From positions 124,001 through 188,000 of the forward strand of contig NZ_BPQJ01000006.1 of NCBI RefSeq assembly GCF_022179185.1: DNA of 64,000 nt, in the 5' to 3' direction. The stretch is from Methylobacterium frigidaeris (GTDB lineage Bacteria; Pseudomonadota; Alphaproteobacteria; Rhizobiales; Beijerinckiaceae). The translations under genes and the position numbers were made by a program. The notes beneath the pieces were generated by a model, which saw only the letters and a list, made by a program, of their open reading frames with translations, was not told the DNA's origin and searched no databases. The stretch's first letter is position 1. Each line of letters starts with the position of its first letter. Positions 51,321 to 60,121 of this stretch are shown here, one piece after another.

Positions 51321-52691
51321 CTACGGGATCTCCGTGATGGCGGTTGCGACGCCGGCGAAGAGCGACGCGCGGAAGCGCGAGGTCATCCACCCGTCCGGAT
51401 TTTCGTCCGCGGTGATGCCGCGGCGCAACATGCGGGCGGCGCAGGCCGGACCGCGGAAGCTGAGGCGCCCGTCGGGATCGCGGCGGAGCTGGATCAGGCC
51501 GCCACGGTCCGACGCCGGAGCCGCCCGCTCCGGGACCAGGGCAGCTCTTTCCGGGGCCGCCAGGACGAGGCCGACATCCTGGGCGTCGCGTCGGCCGGAG
51601 AGCAGGGCGACCTCGTCGAAGGCCACGATGTCGACCACGCCGGGGCGGCCCGGCAGGCGGGTGCTGAGGCGGCAGGGCGCCCGATGGACGTAGGCCAGGG
51701 TGCGCAGCCGGCCCGGCACGGTGGTGCGGGAAAAACCCGCCTCCATCCAGGCTGGCGCGACGAGGTGGGTCGGCACCGGCTGGTCGAGAGCAGCCGAGAG
51801 GGTGCCCGCATCGAAGACCGGGTGGCATTCCAGGGTGGCGCCGGCGAGCAGGGCGGCGGCGAGCCCGGTGGCGAGGCCCTTCAGGTCGCTCGGCGGCAGG
51901 AGGCTCAGGATCCGCTCGCCCGGCTCGACCCGCAGGGGCACCAGGCAGCCGGCGGCGGCGGCCGTCAGCGCCTCGGCCTCACGCCGCACCGGCAGGGGGG
52001 CGCCCTCGGGCTCGGGCGGGGGTGCGGAGGTGCGGGCCGGCGCGGGCCCCGAGGCGCCGCCCGGACAGGCGAGGGTGACGAGGCCGGCGGCCGGCCCGGT
52101 GCCGAGCGACGCGGCGTCGCCGCGGTGGTCGAGGACGACCTGATCGAGGCCGAGCACGCCGTCCGGCACGTGCGGCCCGAAGGCGGCGATGAAGCGCAAG
52201 GGGAAGTAGCGCATCGCGACCCGGCACAGCGTCTCCGCCGGCCGCTCGGCGCCGAGCACGCCTTGGGTCAGGACGGCGAGAATCTGGGCCGCCTCGACGG
52301 CCTGGAGCAGGCGGTCCTCGTCCCAGGTGACCGGCAGCGGGCAGGGGATGTGGCCCGCCTGCTCGATGGCCAGGAAGGCGAGATGCGCCTCGGCCATGCC
52401 GGCCATGCACAGGCCGACGGGACTCCGCGGCGGCAGCCGCAACTGCTGCAAGCCTTCCGCCAGGCGGGCGGCGATCTCGCGGGCGGCGGCGTAGGTCCAG
52501 GCAATGGCGGGACGGCCGCACCAGACGGGCTTGCTCGCCTGGTCGATGAACGCGATGCGGGCGGGGTGCCTGTCGGCGACGGCGGCGAGGAGTGCGCCCA
52601 GGCCCATCGGGGCCGGAACCGGCGCCTCGTTTCCGGCCGGGACGGTCGCCTGTGCCGGACCGGGCCGGGACGACGCGTCGTCCCGCCTCAT
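51321..52691 (-). CDS. Degenerate adenylate-forming (acyl-CoA synthetase-like) protein
   Basis: 456 residues from the ATG at 52691. The N-terminal part resembles ANL-superfamily enzymes: LGALLAAVADRHPARIAFID, WTYAAAREIAARLAEGLQQL, SPVGLCMAGMAEAHLAFLAIEQAGHIPCPLP. Where the ATP-binding loop should read like SGTTGxPKG, the sequence is LACPGGASGPAPARTS, without the Thr and Lys. LLSLLPPSDLKGLATGL and HLVAPAWMEAG fit the next segments, but the C-terminal lid with its catalytic Lys is missing or unrecognisable. It is probably a pseudoenzyme or has a changed activity. It is divergent from ialB. Confidence 0.6.
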   Translation of the reverse strand: MRRDDASSRPGPAQATVPAGNEAPVPAPMGLGALLAAVADRHPARIAFIDQASKPVWCGRPAIAWTYAAAREIAARLAEGLQQLRLPPRSPVGLCMAGMAEAHLAFLAIEQAGHIPCPLPVTWDEDRLLQAVEAAQILAVLTQGVLGAERPAETLCRVAMRYFPLRFIAAFGPHVPDGVLGLDQVVLDHRGDAASLGTGPAAGLVTLACPGGASGPAPARTSAPPPEPEGAPLPVRREAEALTAAAAGCLVPLRVEPGERILSLLPPSDLKGLATGLAAALLAGATLECHPVFDAGTLSAALDQPVPTHLVAPAWMEAGFSRTTVPGRLRTLAYVHRAPCRLSTRLPGRPGVVDIVAFDEVALLSGRRDAQDVGLVLAAPERAALVPERAAPASDRGGLIQLRRDPDGRLSFRGPACAARMLRRGITADENPDGWMTSRFRASLFAGVATAITEIP

Positions 52692-52990
52692 CGTCGCCTG
52701 AGCCGCCAAAGCCGTCACCCCGTCCGCCTACCGCACCGGGCATCCTGCCCGCACATGGTTAAGGGCGTTTTAAGCCTGCGGGCCCCTCGCGGTCCGCGAT
52801 GGGATCGGCTAAGGGGCCCTCGGTCGGGGGCCGAGGCCTTGCCTTCGCCTCAATCCGGGGGAAAGCAGGCGCCCCGGAGGCCGGGCGGAGCCCTTCGGCC
52901 GCGCTCCGCCTGCTGCCGGCGCACCCGCATCCCAGCGGGCTACGCGCGCAAAGGCCACCGACGTCCTGCCGTTTGAGGGGTCCACTCCTG

Positions 52991-53740
52991 ATGTTCTTCG
53001 CGAATCGTCCCGCGCGCCCGAACCAGGCCGCCATCGCTTTCGCCCTGGCCGGCCTCGGGCTCGGTCTCGCGGCCGCCCCGGCGCTCGCCCAGCCCAAGAA
53101 GCCCGCCGCCCCCGCGCCGGCTCCCGCCCAGCAGGCCGCTCCGGCCGCGCAAGGCCAGCAGACCGGCCCGATGGTCGTGCAGGTGAAGCCCGAGCCGTCC
53201 CAGGCGGACTGGACCAAGGTCTGTGGCAAGGACCAGGGCAGCGGCAACGAGGTCTGCTACACCACCCGCGACTTCGTCTCCGACCAGGGCCAGGCGGTGC
53301 TGGCCGTGGCGGTCTACGACATGAAGGGCCCGCAGGGCGCCAAGGTCGTGCGCTTCCTGATGCCGCTCGGCCTGCTGCTGCAGCCCGGCATCCGCTTCAC
53401 GGTCGACAACACCCAGCCGACGCCCGGCCGCTACGCCGTCTGCTTCCCGAACGGCTGCTTCGCCGAGGCCCCGGGCCTGAAGGACGAGGTCGTCGCCGCG
53501 ATGAAGAAGGGCACGACCCTGAACGTCAGCGTGCAGAACCAGATGCAGCGCGAGGTCACCTTCGCGGTGCCGCTGGCCGGCTTCGGCAAGGCCTTCGACG
53601 GCGCCCCGATCGACCCGAAGGTGCTCGAGGAGCAGCAGAAGAAGCTCCAGGCCGAGCTCGAGAAGCGCAGCGAGGAGATGCGCAAGCAGCTCGAGCAGAA
53701 GGGTGGCGCCGCCCCGGCCGCCGCGGCTCCGGCCAAGTAA
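52991..53740 (+). CDS. Invasion-associated locus B (IalB) family periplasmic protein
   Basis: 249 residues from the ATG at 52991, with GAGGGG upstream. Signal peptide to about residue 34 (IAFALAGLGLGLAAAPALAQ), an Ala/Pro/Gln linker, then the IalB domain: WTKVCGKDQGSGNEVCYTTRD, GAKVVRFLMPLGLLLQPGIRFTVDN and RYAVCFPNGCFAEA. The four cysteines are consistent with two disulfides. A charged C-terminal helix (EEQQKKLQAELEKRSEEMRKQ) forms a coiled coil. IalB was named from Bartonella invasion, but the family is widespread in free-living Hyphomicrobiales, where its role is unclear. Confidence 0.88.
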   Translation: MFFANRPARPNQAAIAFALAGLGLGLAAAPALAQPKKPAAPAPAPAQQAAPAAQGQQTGPMVVQVKPEPSQADWTKVCGKDQGSGNEVCYTTRDFVSDQGQAVLAVAVYDMKGPQGAKVVRFLMPLGLLLQPGIRFTVDNTQPTPGRYAVCFPNGCFAEAPGLKDEVVAAMKKGTTLNVSVQNQMQREVTFAVPLAGFGKAFDGAPIDPKVLEEQQKKLQAELEKRSEEMRKQLEQKGGAAPAAAAPAK

Positions 53741-53815
53741 TACCGCCGCGCCTTCGAACGGGCACCGGCGCTGATGCGCCGGTCGCCGTCGCATCGACGT
53801 GTCGATGCGAAGGCG
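53741..53815. repeat. Dispersed palindromic repeat, copy 2, after ialB
   Basis: The order TACCGCCG(C)GCCTTCGAACG, CACCGGCGCTGATGCGCCGG and then a palindrome (53784-53799 with 53800-53815) is the same as at 20336-20444. The palindrome here has a few mismatches (for example CGCCGTCG against CGAAGGCG), and the roughly 30-bp insert of copy 1 is absent. It begins directly at the ialB stop codon. Confidence 0.7.
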
Positions 53816-53923
53816 GGAGAGGGTAAAAAGGTCGCGGCCCGCCGGGCCTCAAGCACAAGCGCCTCCCTCGGGAGCCCCCGCATCCCCGCCCCCCTGCCGG
53901 GGCGTCCGCGCGTGGCCGAAGCC

Positions 53924-54733
53924 TCACCGCCGCAGGCCGCGTGTCACCCAGTATTCGCGGGGCACGCAGATGCCGAGCGGAGTGGCGAACCGGGCGTGGA
54001 AGGCGACGAAGTCGCGGCGCAGCTCGGCCCGGCGGCTCTCGTCCAGGCTGGCGGCCAGGGCCTTGGTCGGCCCATAGCCGGTGGAGAAGGTCTCCCAGGC
54101 CGCGTCCGGGCTCGGCTCGCGGTAGAACGAGACGCCCCTCTCGAAGGCGAGGTCGAAATCCCGGCCCAGCAGCTCCGCGATCCGCTCGGTGCGGCCCCAC
54201 TCGAACGGCGAGGGCGGGGCCGGCACGGGCGGCGGCGGCATGTAGGCTTTCATCACCCGGAACATCTCGAACACGGCGCCGTCCGGCGTCCAGGTGGTGA
54301 GGGCCACGCGGCCGCCCCGGCGGCAGACCCGCGCCAGCTCCGCCGCCGCGTCCTCCGGACGGCTGGCGAACATCACCCCGCAGGTCGAGATCACCGCGTC
54401 GAAGGCGCCGTCCTCGAAGGGCAGGCTCTCGGCATCGCCGACCCGGTAGGTGACGGACAGGCCCTCGGCCCGGGCCTGCTCGGTCGCGAAGGCGATCAGG
54501 TCGGCGCCGAGATCGACGCCCACGACCTCCGCCCCGCGGCGGGCGACCTGGCGCGAGGTCCAGCCGGTCCCGGTGGCGAGGTCGAGGATCCGCTCGCCCG
54601 GCTGCGGATCCAGGCGCAGCACGCAATGCGCGATGCTGTCGGCGATCCCCCGGCTGATCTCGTCGTAGCGGCCGCCGCCGGAATTCCAGATTCCGGCCGG
54701 CCGGGCATTGTGGGGCTGGATCCCGCTGCTCAT
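53924..54733 (-). CDS. Class I SAM-dependent methyltransferase (UbiE/COQ5-like)
   Basis: 269 residues from the ATG at 54733, which has GGGAG at 6 nt; the ATG two codons before it overlaps that site. SAM motifs: ERILDLATGTGWTSRQVARRG (motif I), VVGVDLGADLIAFA (acidic loop), VTYRVGDAESLPFEDGAFDAVISTCGVMFA (motifs II-III) and RGGRVALTTWTPDG. The C-terminal half (FEWGRTERIAELLGRDFDLAF) is typical of small-molecule methyltransferases; the acceptor is unknown. A 17-bp tandem direct repeat lies about 80-115 bp upstream (54814-54847). Confidence 0.82.
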   Translation of the reverse strand: MSSGIQPHNARPAGIWNSGGGRYDEISRGIADSIAHCVLRLDPQPGERILDLATGTGWTSRQVARRGAEVVGVDLGADLIAFATEQARAEGLSVTYRVGDAESLPFEDGAFDAVISTCGVMFASRPEDAAAELARVCRRGGRVALTTWTPDGAVFEMFRVMKAYMPPPPVPAPPSPFEWGRTERIAELLGRDFDLAFERGVSFYREPSPDAAWETFSTGYGPTKALAASLDESRRAELRRDFVAFHARFATPLGICVPREYWVTRGLRR

Positions 54734-54813
54734 GACCATCTCCCGGTCGCGCAGGAAACATCACCGCGACGATCGATACAATCGCCGCGATCAGTGACGG
54801 ACAGTCGAATGCT

Positions 54814-54847
54814 TGCAGGACTGGTCACCGTGCAAGACCGGTCACAG
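54814..54847. repeat. 17-bp tandem direct repeat upstream of the methyltransferase gene
   Basis: TGCAGGACTGGTCACCG (54814-54830) and TGCAAGACCGGTCACAG (54831-54847) match at 14 of 17 positions. Each contains a GGTCAC core. Two tandem half-sites 17 bp apart could bind a regulator to adjacent faces of the helix, upstream of the methyltransferase start at 54733. Confidence 0.45.
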
Positions 54848-54991
54848 TCTATGACAAAGCGGCCGATCTTCGTTCACATAAGTTGCTCAGGCATACGGCC
54901 GGCACGGACCCGAGACGCGGCACGGGCCGGACAGCGACATCCGCCCCGCGTCATGCCGTGACGACGTCGGAGTGTGCGGGGGCGGGCGGCT

Positions 54992-55384
54992 TCAATTCGC
55001 CGCGTCGCCCCGCATGCGGTACCCACCCTCACCGTCGCGCTCGAACATCTCGGCGATGCGGGCGTGGCGCAGGGCCTCGCCGGAGCGGTCCGGCACCAGA
55101 TTCTGCTCCGAGACGTAGGCGACGTACTCGGTGTCCTGGTTCTCGGCGAGGAGGTGGTAGAACGGCTGGTCCTTGGACGGCCGCACCTCCTCGGGGATCG
55201 CCTGCCACCATTCCTCGGTGTTGGCGAAGACCGGGTCGACGTCGAAGATGATGCCGCGGAACGGGTAGATCCGATGGCGCACCACGTCGCCGATGTTGAA
55301 CTTGGCGAGGCGGATGACCGCGCCGGACGGCGCGGCGTCGGGCTGCGGGGCGGGCATGGCGGAGGAGGTCTGTCCGGAGGGCAT
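54992..55384 (-). CDS. hspQ: Heat shock protein HspQ (hemimethylated-DNA-binding-like)
   Basis: 130 residues from the ATG at 55384; an ATG at 55357 (121 residues) is equally possible, and neither has a clear ribosome-binding site. The HspQ/YccV core is unmistakable: AKFNIGDVVRHRIYPFRGIIFDVDPVFANTEEWW, QPFYHLLAENQDTEYVAYVSEQNLVPD. In E. coli HspQ is a heat-induced specificity factor for Lon and a regulator of DnaA levels; the fold resembles an SH3 barrel. The Ala/Pro-rich N-terminus is extra. It lies downstream of the malyl-CoA-lyase-like gene on the same strand. Confidence 0.9.
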   Translation of the reverse strand: MPSGQTSSAMPAPQPDAAPSGAVIRLAKFNIGDVVRHRIYPFRGIIFDVDPVFANTEEWWQAIPEEVRPSKDQPFYHLLAENQDTEYVAYVSEQNLVPDRSGEALRHARIAEMFERDGEGGYRMRGDAAN

Positions 55385-55500
55385 GGGCGTCACATAGGGT
55401 AACGAGGGCGGGATTGCACCAGCGCGAGGCCTGCACGCGGCGCAAAGGCCCGCCCCCGGGGGGCTCAGGGCACCAGGAGGTCGGCCTCGTCCCGGAGGCC

Positions 55501-56556
55501 TCAAGCGTCGAGGCCGTAGGCCCGGGCGAGATCGGGATCCTTGGCGGCGACGAGCCGGGCGAGGTTCACGATCACGCTGGCCTGCTTCCAGGTGGCGTCG
55601 TCCTGCATCTTGCCGTCGAGCATGACCGCGCCGGTCCCGTCGGGCATCGCCTCGAGGATGCGCTTGGCGAAGGCGACCTCGGCCGGATCGGGCGCGAAGA
55701 CGCTTTTCGCGATCGCGACCTGGCTCGGATGCAGGGTCCAGGCCCCGGCGCAGCCCATCAGGAAGGCGTTGCGGAACTGCACCTCGCAGGCGGCCGCATC
55801 CGAGAAGTCGCCGAAGGGGCCGTAGAACGCCTTGATGCCGTTGGCCTGGCAGGCATCGACCATCCGGGCGATGGTGTAGTGCCAGAGGTCCTGCTGCACG
55901 CTCGCCCGCTCGGCGATGCCGGGCGTCGGATCGGCGATGACCCGGTAATCCGGGTGCCCGCCGCCGACCCGGGTGGTCTTCATGCCGCGCGACGCGGCGA
56001 GATCCGCCGGGCCGAGGCTCATCCCGTGCATGCGCGGCGAGGCGCAGGCGATGGCGTCGACATTGGCCACGCCCTCCGCCGTTTCCAGGATGGCGTGGAC
56101 CAGGATCGGCTTCGTGACGCCGGCCCGGGCCTCGAGCTGCGCGAGGAGCTGGTCGACGTAGTGGATGTCCCAGGGCCCCTCGACCTTCGGCACCATCACG
56201 ACGTCGAGCTTGTCGCCGACCTCGGCCACGATCTCGATCAGGTCGTCGAGCAGCCACGGGCTGTTGAGGGCGTTGACGCGGGTCCACAGGCCGGTGCCGT
56301 GAGCGGCGAAGTCCGTGTCCCGCGCCATGGCGATGAAGCCCTTGCGGGCATTGAGCTTCTGGTCGGCCGGGACCGCGTCCTCGAGGTTGCCGAGGACCAC
56401 GTCGACCTGGGTCGCCAGCTCCGGCACCCGGGCCCGCACCTTGTCGTTGTGCGGCGGCACGAAGTGGATCATGCGCTCCAGGCGCACCGGCAGCTCGCGG
56501 AACGGGGCCGGGGCCCCGGAGGCCAGGGGCTGGAAGAAGCGGCGCGGCAGTTTCAT
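55501..56556 (-). CDS. HpcH/HpaI-family CoA-ester lyase (malyl-CoA/methylmalyl-CoA lyase-like)
   Basis: 351 residues from the ATG at 56556 with GGAGAC upstream. The CitE/Mcl family pattern is present: [24 protein letters not shown] (the acidic Mg ligand region), [69 protein letters not shown] and [13 protein letters not shown]. Characterised relatives cleave malyl-CoA or beta-methylmalyl-CoA, key steps of the serine cycle, ethylmalonyl-CoA pathway and glyoxylate assimilation. The sequence differs from the canonical MclA of methylotrophs as I remember it, so it is probably a paralogue with a related substrate. Confidence 0.82.
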   Translation of the reverse strand: MKLPRRFFQPLASGAPAPFRELPVRLERMIHFVPPHNDKVRARVPELATQVDVVLGNLEDAVPADQKLNARKGFIAMARDTDFAAHGTGLWTRVNALNSPWLLDDLIEIVAEVGDKLDVVMVPKVEGPWDIHYVDQLLAQLEARAGVTKPILVHAILETAEGVANVDAIACASPRMHGMSLGPADLAASRGMKTTRVGGGHPDYRVIADPTPGIAERASVQQDLWHYTIARMVDACQANGIKAFYGPFGDFSDAAACEVQFRNAFLMGCAGAWTLHPSQVAIAKSVFAPDPAEVAFAKRILEAMPDGTGAVMLDGKMQDDATWKQASVIVNLARLVAAKDPDLARAYGLDA

Positions 56557-57075
56557 GGGCGTGTCTCCAACCTCCGGCACGGCGCGCATCACGGATGCCC
56601 AGCCGTGCCGGAGGGTTAGTGCAGGGGCGGCTCGGCCGTAAAGGGGCCGCATCTCGGCAGATGGTCGTGCCCGCACGAAAGCCGGCGCCGGATCGCCCGC
56701 GCGAAGCAGGTCCGGGGCGGATGTATCGCCTTCGGCGTAGGCGCGACCTCCCGCTTTCGAGGCATCGTCCCGGTCCCGTACTCATCGAGAGACGCCCGGA
56801 GCTCATCACGACTTGGTTTCAAGTCTTTTCCGCAAGTCACCGCATGTCGACTTGCGGCGCTTGATTTCGGCGTTATCATCGTGGCGGCCGGGAGGGGACA
56901 GCAGAACCCGGACGGTGCGGCGGCCGGATTGATCGTCGGCGAAGGACCTCGGCGCCATGACATGGCGAGCATCGAGGGAAGACCTGTGCGCGGGTGCCTT
57001 TTCGCACATGCGTGATGGAACGCGCGCATACTCCCGGCGTTCACCGGGCGAGGCGGGCGGCGGAGGACACGAACC
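56557..57075. other. Gap of about 520 bp with one inverted repeat
   Basis: Between the divergent lyase and patatin genes I see no convincing gene. CCGCAAGTC (56830-56838) and GACTTGCGG (56849-56857) form a perfect 9-bp inverted repeat with a 10-nt spacer, in a slightly less GC-rich stretch (56805-56880). It could be an operator or a weak hairpin. Promoters for both flanking genes are expected here. Confidence 0.4.
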
Positions 57076-58359
57076 ATGTCCCGAGTGATGGATCGGCGCG
57101 GGTTTGCCGGCGCCGCGATTCTGGTGCTCGCCCTGGGCGCCGCAGGGCCGGCCGGGGCCGGCACGGTGGCGGACCGGCAGCGCTCGACCGTGCGGGCGAG
57201 CTTCACGGCGGGGGACCTCGCGGCGGCGCGGCCGGAGGGACTGCCCGCCTCGGTGCGGCTGCCGGGCGACGACCCGGCGGCGTTCCGGGCCTTCCTCGAC
57301 GGCGCCCCGATGGCCTCGCGCGCGCCCTGGCTCGCCCTGTCCGGCGGCGGCGAGAACGGCGCCTTCGCGGCCGGTCTGCTGAAGGGCTGGACCCGGTCCG
57401 GCACGAGGCCGGATTTCGGCGTCGTCACGGGCGTCTCGACCGGTGCGCTCATCGCCCCCTTCGCCTTCGTCGGCGCCTCGCAGGACGAGGCCCTGGAGAA
57501 GGCCTATACGGAGACCTCCGCGGCGGACGTGTTCGAGTTCGGTGGCGGTCAGGAGAGCCTCACCGACACCTGGCCGCTCAAGCGCGGCATCGAGCGCAGC
57601 ATCACGCCCGCGCTCCTCGAGGCGGTGGCGGCGGAGCACCGCAAGGGCCGGCGCCTCCTCGTCGTCACCACCGAGCTCGACTCCCTGCGCCCGACCCTGT
57701 GGGACATGGGCGCCATCGCGGCGGCCGGCGGCCCCGCCGGGCTCAAGCTCTTCCGCGAGGTGCTGCTGGCCTCGGCGGCGATCCCCGGCATCTTCCCGCC
57801 GGTGATGATCGATTCGATCGGCCCCGGGGCCAAGTCCTCCCAGGACAAGTCGTCCCAGGATAGGCCCTCCCAGGACAAGTCCTCGCAGGGGAAGCGCTTC
57901 CAGGAGATGCACGCCGATGGCGGCGCCACGGCGCCGTTCTTCGTCGCCCCCGGCCGCATGCTGCTCGCCCCGATGACTGGCGCCCCCGCCGGGGAGGACC
58001 GCCTGCCCGCGCCCGAAGTCTACGTCGTCGTCAACACCTCGCAGGCGCCGGACTTCCAGGTCGCCCAGCGCTCGATGCTGAGCATCCTCGGCCGCTCGCT
58101 CTCTGCGATGATCAAGGCCCAGACCAGCGGCGCCATCGCGGTGACCAGGGCGTTCGCGGCGCGCACCGGCACGGCCATCCACATCGCCACCATCGACCAG
58201 CGCTTCCCCCAGACCTCGCAAGCGCCGTTCGAGCAGGGCTACATGCGGGCCCTGTTCGCCCATGGCGAGCGGCTGGGGAGAGCCGGCACCGCCTTCGACT
58301 GGTCACCCGACACCATCACCACCAGCGCCACGGGGCGTAGCGCCAGCAACACGCCGTAG
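57076..58359 (+). CDS. Patatin-like phospholipase, exported, with an in-frame tandem repeat
   Basis: 427 residues. A signal peptide (residues 1-28, RRGFAGAAILVLALGAAGPAGA) is present. The catalytic dyad is intact: the oxyanion loop SGGGENGAFAAGLL, nucleophile elbow GVSTG and the Asp in ADGGATAPFF. Between them, just before the Asp, is a hydrophilic insert of about 25 residues (KSSQDKSSQDRPSQDKSSQG) encoded by 15-bp repeats (57832-57906). Patatins hydrolyse acyl esters of phospholipids; this type with IPGIFPPVMI occurs often in alphaproteobacteria. It stands alone. Confidence 0.87.
   Translation: MSRVMDRRGFAGAAILVLALGAAGPAGAGTVADRQRSTVRASFTAGDLAAARPEGLPASVRLPGDDPAAFRAFLDGAPMASRAPWLALSGGGENGAFAAGLLKGWTRSGTRPDFGVVTGVSTGALIAPFAFVGASQDEALEKAYTETSAADVFEFGGGQESLTDTWPLKRGIERSITPALLEAVAAEHRKGRRLLVVTTELDSLRPTLWDMGAIAAAGGPAGLKLFREVLLASAAIPGIFPPVMIDSIGPGAKSSQDKSSQDRPSQDKSSQGKRFQEMHADGGATAPFFVAPGRMLLAPMTGAPAGEDRLPAPEVYVVVNTSQAPDFQVAQRSMLSILGRSLSAMIKAQTSGAIAVTRAFAARTGTAIHIATIDQRFPQTSQAPFEQGYMRALFAHGERLGRAGTAFDWSPDTITTSATGRSASNTP
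57832..57906. repeat. 15-bp tandem repeat inside the patatin gene
   Basis: Five units starting AAGTCCTCCCAGGAC (57832-57846) follow one another with few differences, the fifth being diverged. They encode the pentapeptide (K/R)(S/P)SQ(D/G). Such arrays change length by slippage without shifting the frame. Confidence 0.75.
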
Positions 58360-58810
58360 AGCATGGTCCGACGAAGCGCATAACAGCTCACCGGAGAACG
58401 ACGGGCAGATCAAGACTCCCGAGCGCCCCCCCTGCCGCCACGTCATAGCGCATGACGGCGAGGGGTGACCGCATCGGCGGAGGCGCCCGCATGATGCCCC
58501 CGTTCCCGGAGGACGGGAGCGAAGCGGGGGGAGATCCGGAATCCAGCACAAAAGGCCGCGAAGCGTCCGCATGTCGGCAACGGGGCGTCGTACAGAGCCG
58601 CTTCGCAGCACTCCCTCTGCGGATCCCGGATCTTCTTCTGCTGACGCGCGTCGTGCGGAACGGGGATCGGGCAAAACGGAGCCGTTTGCCGGTGTGACAC
58701 GGCCGCATGCCGCTGGCGTGCCAGTGCGCGGACGTTTTGCGCGGTGCACTTAACCCCCCCGCAAGCCCGACCCGCTAACCAGGAGCCTCGCGCGGCGAAG
58801 GAGCAGCGGG
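58360..58810. other. Gap of 451 bp without a supportable gene
   Basis: Short frames on both strands overlap each other but none shows a family match or plausible start. An imperfect hairpin (CCCCCGTTCCCGG ... CGAAGCGGGGG, about 58497-58531) may terminate the patatin transcript. The less GC-rich part near 58620-58690 could hold the promoter of the flippase operon, but no clear -35/-10 pair was found. Confidence 0.4.
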
Positions 58811-60121
58811 ATGGCGGCCGGGGCTTCTCTCGGCGAGGCGGAGGCGGGCGGTGGCGCCGGCACCGCGCTCGCGGTGTTCGGCGTGCGGATCGCCGCGGCG
58901 GGCTGCGCCTTCGTGGCCCAGGTGCTGATGGCCCGGCTGATGGGCAGCGAGGAATACGGGATCTTCGCCACGATCTGGGTCTGGACCACTCTGCTCGGCC
59001 ACGCCTCGACCTGGGGCCTGTCGCAGGCCGCCTGCCGCTTCCTGCCGACCTACCGGGCGCAGGGCGCCGCGGGGCCGGAACGCGGCTTCCTCGCCTTCGG
59101 GGCCTTGTTCTCGCTGGCCGCCGCCGCATGCCTGGCGGGACTCGGCGCGGCCCTCCTCTGGTTCGTCCCCGGCCTCGTCCCCGGCGACTATGCCGGCCCG
59201 CTGCTCGTGGCGGCCCTGGTGCTACCGCTCTTCGCGCTCCAGGATTTCTGCGAGGGCGTGGCGCGGGGCCGCAACTGGACGCTGCTCGCCGTGGCGCCGC
59301 CCTACCTGCTGCGCCAGGGACTGATCATGGCGCTGATGCTGGCGGCGGTCGGGTTCGGCGCGCCGGCCGAGGCCGCGATCGCCGTCGCCTGCACGCTCGC
59401 CGCCACCGCCCTGTCGCTGGCGCTCCAGGCCGCGATCCTGATGCGGCGCCTGTGGGAGGAGCGGTCATCCGTGCGCCCCCTCTACCCTTACCGCGACTGG
59501 CTGCGGGCGGCCCTGCCGATGGCGCTGATCGATCTCGCCGGCTCCGGCTTCAATTTCGTCGACGTGCTGGTGCTCGGTTTCCTGCTGCCGCCGGCGGAGG
59601 TCGGGGCGTATTTCGCGGCGACGCGGCTCGTGCAATTCGTGGTCTTCGTCCAGTACGCCGCCTCCTCGGTCACCGCGCAGCGTTTCGCTGAGGCGCAGGC
59701 GCGGGGCGACCGGGCCGGGCTCGAGACCCTGGTCCGGCGCTGGTCGCGGCTGACGCTGCTGGCCACGGTGACGACGGGCCTCGCCGTGGTGGCGGCGGGA
59801 CCGCTGCTGCTGGGCCTGTTCGGGCCGGATTTCCGCGCCGCCCTGCCGCTCCTCGCCCTGCTCGTCGCCGGCCACGGCCTCGCCGCCGCCTGCGGGCCGG
59901 CGGAAGACCTCCTGACCATGCTGGGGGCCGAGCGCGCCTGCGCCGCCGTCACGGTCGGTCTCCTCGTGGCGGCCATTCTCCTCACCCTGGCGCTGGTCCC
60001 GCTCCTCGGCCTTGCCGGCGCGGCCCTGGCCGCCGGCCTGGTGACCGCCGGACGGGGCGTCGTCCTGGCGGTGCTCGCCTATCGCCGTCTCGGTCTCCTC
60101 ACTCCGGCCTTCGCCCGATGA
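58811..60121 (+). CDS. Polysaccharide flippase-like (MOP/Wzx family) membrane protein
   Basis: 436 residues with about 12-14 hydrophobic segments. The start MAAGASLGEAEAGG has GGAG about 9 nt upstream. Family features: VFGVRIAAAGCAFVAQVLMARLMGSEEYGIFATIWVWTTLLGHAS in the first two helices, with the 'GSEEYG' loop typical of Wzx/RfbX proteins. FVDVLVLGFLLPPAEVGAYFAATRL starts the second half. These proteins flip lipid-linked oligosaccharides across the inner membrane. The next gene, a CelD-type acetyltransferase, overlaps by ATGA, so the two form an exopolysaccharide-type operon. Confidence 0.85.
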   Translation: MAAGASLGEAEAGGGAGTALAVFGVRIAAAGCAFVAQVLMARLMGSEEYGIFATIWVWTTLLGHASTWGLSQAACRFLPTYRAQGAAGPERGFLAFGALFSLAAAACLAGLGAALLWFVPGLVPGDYAGPLLVAALVLPLFALQDFCEGVARGRNWTLLAVAPPYLLRQGLIMALMLAAVGFGAPAEAAIAVACTLAATALSLALQAAILMRRLWEERSSVRPLYPYRDWLRAALPMALIDLAGSGFNFVDVLVLGFLLPPAEVGAYFAATRLVQFVVFVQYAASSVTAQRFAEAQARGDRAGLETLVRRWSRLTLLATVTTGLAVVAAGPLLLGLFGPDFRAALPLLALLVAGHGLAAACGPAEDLLTMLGAERACAAVTVGLLVAAILLTLALVPLLGLAGAALAAGLVTAGRGVVLAVLAYRRLGLLTPAFAR

